From NCBI GenBank assembly GCA_024760905.1, contig CM045739.1, positions 2,457,001-2,521,000 on the forward strand: a DNA stretch of 64,000 nt. The letters are read 5' to 3'. Source of the DNA: Plotosus lineatus. Its lineage: Eukaryota > Chordata > Actinopteri > Siluriformes > Plotosidae. A program made the translations under genes and the position numbers. Shown one piece after another: positions 59,385-64,000 of the stretch. Positions within the stretch are counted from its first letter, which is position 1. Each line of letters opens with the position of its first letter. Below the pieces are notes generated by a model. It did not search any database, was not told where the DNA came from, and worked only from the letters and a program-made list of their open reading frames with translations.

Positions 59385-59720
59385 CATTCATTCATTTTCT
59401 GAACCGTTTAATCCTAATTAGGGTTACAGAGAGGCTGGCGCCCATTTCAGCTGACTCTGGGCAAGGGCAGAGCACTCTGGACAGCTCGCCAGGCTGCCAC
59501 TAGCCGAAACCCGCTGGCGGCTATGCAGGTCCCTCTTTACGATAGTCAGCAATGGTTCTTTTACATGAACCTCCAGCACACAGAGTGAGAGACACGGCCG
59601 GTCTTTGATAACCCAGTTAGTGCACCGAGGGGACAGTGACAACCTGTTGAGAGTGGGGCTTGAACACGCAAACTTGGGATCAATCATCCAGCACCTTTAC
59701 CACCAGGCCACCACTATCCT
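59385..59720 (-). mobile_element. SINE family C remnant with SINE A (copy 5) inserted
   Basis: 59385-59514 is the complement of the SINE C tail (TTCATTCATTTTCTGAACCG, CCTAATTAGGGTTACAGAG). From 59515 to 59720 the complement of SINE A (ACGATAGTCAGCAATGGTTC, GATAACCCAGTTAGTGCACC), lacking the RTE-like 3' end. Confidence 0.7.
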
Positions 59721-60068
59721 CACAAATTCCAAATCAAGTTTAAGGAAATATATTAGCGTTGGAATTCTATGTGAAATCCGAACTGTAAACATTTTGGTCG
59801 ATAAAAATCCATTTGTAGCTTGGAATGTCATTTCCATGGTGGCGTAACACATTCGGAGGAAAGCGCAACGACCCTGTTCCACATACATTGGGACACGACA
59901 CCGGTGATCAGAACCCTGAGTATGCCCCTTCTTCTCAGAAAATGCAATAAGCTACACATGGCTCTGACGACATTCACCAGTTAAAGTGCTAGAATAATAA
60001 AAAAAAAAAATCAGAATTTGTAATCATTTCTCAAATTATCAGTGAGACTCAGTTTGAAATGTTCTTAC

Positions 60069-60081
60069 CTTAGGCTGTTTT
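60069..60081 (-). CDS. kif13a: candidate kif13a 13-bp micro-exon upstream of exon 1
   Basis: The minus strand reads AAAACAGCCTAAG before a good donor GTAAGAAC and after GGGCAG. With two bases from an upstream exon it would give RKQPK, matching the RKPPK/GQPK that precedes VF(A)FD in KIF13 motors, and its phase fits exon 1. The pyrimidine tract is poor and a 13-bp exon is easily imagined, so this is tentative. Confidence 0.4.
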
Positions 60082-60349
60082 CTGCCCGTCCGGAGATCAC
60101 AGAGGTTGTTGATCAGTCAGGAGAGACAAAAAGAAAGAAAAGAAACAAACAAGTTAATCAGATTCGTTTATTCACAGAGTCAGCGCTTCCCACCGAGTCA
60201 CCGTCTCCAGGTCTCCTCGCTCCACGCCGTATGCTTATGATTCGTCCGACTGAGAGGCTTACATCATTCCAGAGGTGTTCTGGGACTGATACGAACTTGC
60301 CCTCCTTGCCAATCTGCAAGTTAACCGCGTTCATGCCATAAAATTCACC

Positions 60350-60690
60350 AGATTGGAGGAACAGGTGTGTGTGTGTTTGTCCGTTCGTGTATGCATACGT
60401 GTGTCTGTGTTCGTGTATGCGTACGTGTGTCTGTGTTCGTGTATGCGTATGTGTACGTGCGTGTGCATGCACGTTTGTGTTTGTACATGCGAAAGTGTGC
60501 GTGTATGTGTGTGTGAGTATGTAGGTGTGTGTCTGTGTGCGTACATATGTGCTTGCGTGTGTGTTTTCTTGCATGTGTGCACGTGGACGTGTGTGTGCAT
60601 GTATGTGTGTGTGCATGTCTACGTATGTGCGTGCGTGTGTGTATGTGTGCGTGCGTACGTATGTGTGTGTAAGTTACCATACAGTGTGTG
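60350..60690. repeat. TG-rich degenerate simple repeat
   Basis: Irregular GTGTGCGTACGTGTGTCTGT units of about 18-30 bp, including a threefold CGTGTGTCTGTGTTCGTGTA repeat near 60400-60440. Confidence 0.85.
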
Positions 60691-60743
60691 GGGGTAGATA
60701 AGCACCTGCCTTCCTGTTCTGTTTGTATTTTTTTATTGTTTTT

Positions 60744-63700
60744 AGTAGTTTTCTTGATGTTAATGCAGCCATAAGGGGGGGGGGGGCACTAACCAGTGTC
60801 TCTCCCCCTTATGCCGGTCCCAAGCCCGGAGAAATGCAGAGGGTTGCGACAGGAAGGGCATCCAGCGTAAAACTTTTGCCAAACTACAAAATGCAAGCCG
60901 TAAACACAAATCTCATACCAGATCGGTCGAGGCCCGGGTTAACAACGACCGCCATCAGTGCTGTGAGCCAACAGGGTGCTGGTGGAAATTGGACTACTGT
61001 TGGTCGAAGACGTCACAGGAGAGGCGGGAAGTATGTCCGTGAGCAGAGAGAGAAGAGGAAAGGCATGAGTCTAGGACTGAGAGTGGGGACTTTGAATGTT
61101 GGAACTATGCAAGCAAAAGATAGAGAGCTGGCTGATATGATGCAGAGGAGGAAGGTGGACATACTGTGTGTTCAGGAGACCAGGTGGAAAGGTAGCAAAG
61201 CTAAAAGCTTAGGAGCAGGGTTTAAACTGTTTTATCATGGTGTGGCTGGGAAGAGAAATGGAGTTGGAGTCATCTTGAAGGAGGAGTTTGTCAGGAATGT
61301 TCTAGAAGTGAAAAGAGTGTCAGACAGAGTGATGAGTCTCAAGTTAGAAATTGAAGGTGTGATGTTCAATGTTGTTAGTGCTTATGCCCCACAGACAGGA
61401 TGTGAGCTAGAAGAGAAGGAGAGATTCTGGAGTGAGTTAGATGAAGTGATGCAGAGTACCCCCAGAGGTGAAAGAATGGTCATTGGTGCAGACTTCAATG
61501 GACAAGTTGGTGCAGGCAACAGAGGGGACGAGGAGGTGATGGGCAGGTTTGGTATCCAGGACAGGAACACAGAAGGACAGATGTTGGTAGATTTTGCAAA
61601 AAGGATGGAAATGGCTGTGGTAAATACTTTCTTCAAGAATAAACAGGAGCATAGGGTGACTTATAGAAGCGGAGGCAGGAACACACAGGCAGACTATATC
61701 TTGTGTAGGCGATGTAATTTGAAGGTGACTGCAAAGTAGTAGTGGGTGAGAGTGTTGCCAAACAGCATAGGATGGTGGTATGCAGGATGACGCTGATGGT
61801 GAGGAAGCTGAAGAAGGCAAAGGCAGAGCAGAAGACAAAGTGGTGGAAGTTGAAAAAGAAAGAGGGTCGTGTTGTCTTCATGGAGGAGTTGAAACAGGCT
61901 TTGGGTGGTCAGTAAGTGCTTCCAGATGACTGGACAACCACAGCAAATGTGATCAGGGACACAGGTAGGAGAGTACGCTGGAAGGAAAGTAGATAAGGAG
62001 GCTTGGTGGTGGAATGAGGAAGTGCAGGAGTGTGCACAAAGGAAGAGGTTAGCTAAGAAGAAGTGGGACATTGAGAGGACCGGAGAGAGTAAACAAGAGT
62101 ACATGGAGACACAGCATAAGGCGAAAGTAGCAATGGCTAAGGCCAAACAGAGGGCGTATGATGACTTGTATGATAGGTTGGACAGTAAAGAGGGAGAAAA
62201 TGATCCATACAGGTTGGCACAGCAGAGAAATAGAGATGGGAAGGATGTGCAGCAAGTTAGAGTGATAAAGGACAGAGAGGGAAATGTATTGACTGACGAC
62301 AGAAGTGTGCTGGGAAGATGGAAAGAGTACTATGAAGAGCTGATGAATGAGGAAAATGAGAGAGAGAAAAAAAAGAGTAGAAGAGGTGACCATTGAGGAG
62401 CGGGAAGTAGCAAAGATTAGTCAGGGTGAGGTGAGTAGGGCACTGAAGAGGATGAAGAATAGAAAGGCAGTTGGTCCTGATGATATACCTGTGGAGGTAT
62501 GGAAGTGTCTAGGAGAGGTAGCAGTAGATTTTCTGACAAGAACATTTAACAAGGTCTTAGAGAGTGAGCAGATGCCCGGGGAATGGAGGAGAAGTGTGCT
62601 GGTGCCCATTTTTAAGAACAAGGGAGACGTGCAGAGTTGAGCCAACTACAGAGGGATAAAGTTGATGAGCCATACGATGAAGTTATGGGAAAGAATAGTG
62701 GAAGCTAGACTAAGGGCAGAGGTCAGCATTTGTGAGCAACAGTTTGGTTTCATGCCAAGAAAGAGCACCACAGATGCAGTGTTTGCTTTGAGGATGTTAA
62801 TAGAGAAGTACAGAGAAGGTTAGAGGGAACTGCATTGTGCCTTTGTGGATCTGGAAAAAGCATATGACAGGGTGCCAAGAGAAGAACTGTGGTATTGCAT
62901 GAGGAAGTCTGGAGTGGCAGAGAAGTATGTTAGAGTGGTGCAGGACATGTATGAGAGATGTAAGACAGTGGAGATGTGTGCTGTCGGCGTGACCGACGAA
63001 TTCAAGGTGGAGGTGGGACTGCATCAAGGATCAGCTCTGAGCCCCTTCTTGTTTGCGATGGTGATGGACAGGCTGACAGACGAGGTTAGACAAGAATCTC
63101 CATGGACTATAATGTTTGCAGATGACATTGAGATCTGTAGTGAGAGCAGAAAACAAGTGGAGGAAAATCTAGAGAGGTGGAGGTATGCCCTGGAAAGGAG
63201 AGGAATGAACGTTAGCCTCAGAAAATCAGAATACATGTGTGTGAATGAGAAAGACCCAGGAGGAACGGTGATGTTACAGGGAGCAGAGATAAAGAAGGTG
63301 GAGGATTTTAAATACTTAGGCTCAACAGTCCAGAGCAACGGAGAGTGTGGAAAAGAGGTGAAGAAGCGTGTACAGGCAGGCTGGAATGGTTGGAGAAAAG
63401 TGTCCGGTGTGATGTGTGATAGGAGAGTGTCAGCAAGAATGAAGGGAAAAGTGTACAAGACGGTGGTGAGGCCAGCGATGTTGTATGGCTTAGAAACAGT
63501 GGCGCTGAGGAAAAGGCAGGAGGCAGAGCTGGAGGTAGCAGAGATGAAAATGTTGAGGTTCCCTCTGGGAGTAACGAGGATAGGATCAGGAATGAGTACA
63601 TTAGAGGGACAGCCCATGTACAATGTTTTGGAGACAGAGTCAGAGAGGCTAGATTGAGATCGTTTGGACATGTACAGAGGAGGGATAGTGAGTATATTGG

Positions 63701-63904
63701 TAGTAGGATGCTGAGGTTGGAACTACCAGGCAGAAGGCCTAGAGTAAGACCAAAAAAGAGATTTATGGATGTGGTGAAGGAGGACATGAAGGTCATTGGA
63801 CTAAGAGAAGATGCAGAGGACAGGGTGAGATGGAGGCGGATGGTTTGCTGTGGCGACCCCTGAAGGGAACAGCCGAAAGGAAAAGAAGTAGTTTTCTTGA
63901 TGTT
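60744..63904 (+). mobile_element. RTE LINE, full length, 18-bp target duplication
   Basis: AGTAGTTTTCTTGATGTT at 60744-60761 and 63887-63904. Body 60762-63886, 3,125 bp, from AATGCAGCCATAAGG to GCCGAAAGGAAAAGA. It is inserted in a SINE C copy whose remainder follows at 63905. No A-rich tail; the GAAAAGAAG end is the family's own terminus. Confidence 0.95.
60762..63863 (+). pseudogene. RTE LINE ORF (endonuclease and reverse transcriptase), frameshifted
   Basis: Endonuclease in frame 60723-61739: LRVGTLNVGTMQAKDRELAD, DILCVQETRWKGSKAKSLGA, VNVVSAYAP-type block, RMVIGADFNGQVGAGNRGDE. Breaks near 61725, 61910, 62375 and a stop at 62638. RT in 62845-63657: FVDLEKAYDRVPREELW region, GLHQGSALSPFLFAMVMDRL, WTIMFADDIEICSESRKQVE, GWNGWRKVSGVMCDRRVSAR. 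C-terminus RRDSEYIGSRMLRLELPGRR in 63654-63863. In databases such frames are often mislabelled craniofacial development protein 2-like. Confidence 0.92.
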
Positions 63905-64000
63905 CTCCCTGCACTTGCACAGGTTTCCTCTGGGCCTTCTGGTTTCCTCCCACAATCCAAGAACATGCACAGTAGGCCAACTGGTTGTTCCAAATCACCC
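63905..64000 (+). mobile_element. SINE family C, 5' body fragment, runs off the window
   Basis: CTCCCTGCACTTGCACAGGT, TTTCCTCCCACAATCC and GTTCCAAATCACCC match the SINE C body after the head. Split from its head by the RTE insertion. Confidence 0.7.

Noticed and set aside
60723..61739. Host craniofacial development protein 2-like gene
   Set aside because: The frame is the endonuclease domain of an RTE LINE bounded by an 18-bp target duplication; the CFDP2-like label in databases derives from a retrotransposon domain.

Overview
The window is from a vertebrate nuclear genome, almost certainly a ray-finned fish. It has spliced genes with GT..AG introns, dense (CA)n microsatellites, Tc1-type and hAT transposons, fish-type LINEs and several tRNA-headed SINE families. 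Nothing in it is bacterial or organellar. The species cannot be fixed from the sequence alone.

Only one host gene is recognisable: the fish orthologue of the kinesin-3 motor gene KIF13A, on the minus strand from the stop codon at 5484 up to at least 52412. I reconstructed 37 exons whose splice phases all join without a break (5,421 bp, 1,806 codons plus stop). A possible further 13-bp micro-exon lies at 60069-60081. The first roughly 45-50 residues of the motor are not seen and should lie beyond position 64000. In order the protein has: kinesin motor (P-loop, switch I, switch II), neck coiled coil, FHA domain, KIF1B/KIF13 stalk and DUF3694-type regions, the KIF13A-type Ser/Thr-rich tail and, unexpectedly for KIF13A, a C-terminal CAP-Gly domain. 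Mammalian KIF13A lacks CAP-Gly; its paralogue KIF13B and fly Khc-73 have it.

Most of the remaining sequence is transposable elements inside the kif13a introns or downstream of the gene. Layout: 1-5483 downstream flank (a TA-flanked palindromic element, a hAT remnant with perfect 17-bp ends); 5484-15347 last three exons, their 8.6-kb intron carrying a Tc1 element, SINEs, an R2-group LINE and several MITEs; 15761-24340 an intron with a three-level nest (MITE containing SINE containing RTE LINE, two sets of target duplications visible), a pogo-like MITE and a Rex3-like LINE; 24244-28544 twelve closely packed exons; 28545-33754 a rearranged RTE LINE; 33755-36813 exons of the central tail; 36814-41555 TG-rich introns with minisatellites and the FHA/neck exons; 41556-48739 an intron with a four-level nest (MITE, MITE, hAT, RTE); 48740-52412 motor exons; 52413-60068 an intron with a MITE hosting two further MITEs, one of which carries duplicated LINE endonuclease fragments; 60082-64000 a further intron with a full-length but broken RTE copy bounded by an 18-bp duplication.

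I found no new enzymatic or defence system. The strongest leads are the CAP-Gly-bearing KIF13A, the (TG)n tracts that sit directly at many 3' splice sites, a SINE family that looks built from both ends of the resident RTE LINE plus a tRNA head, and datable nested insertions.
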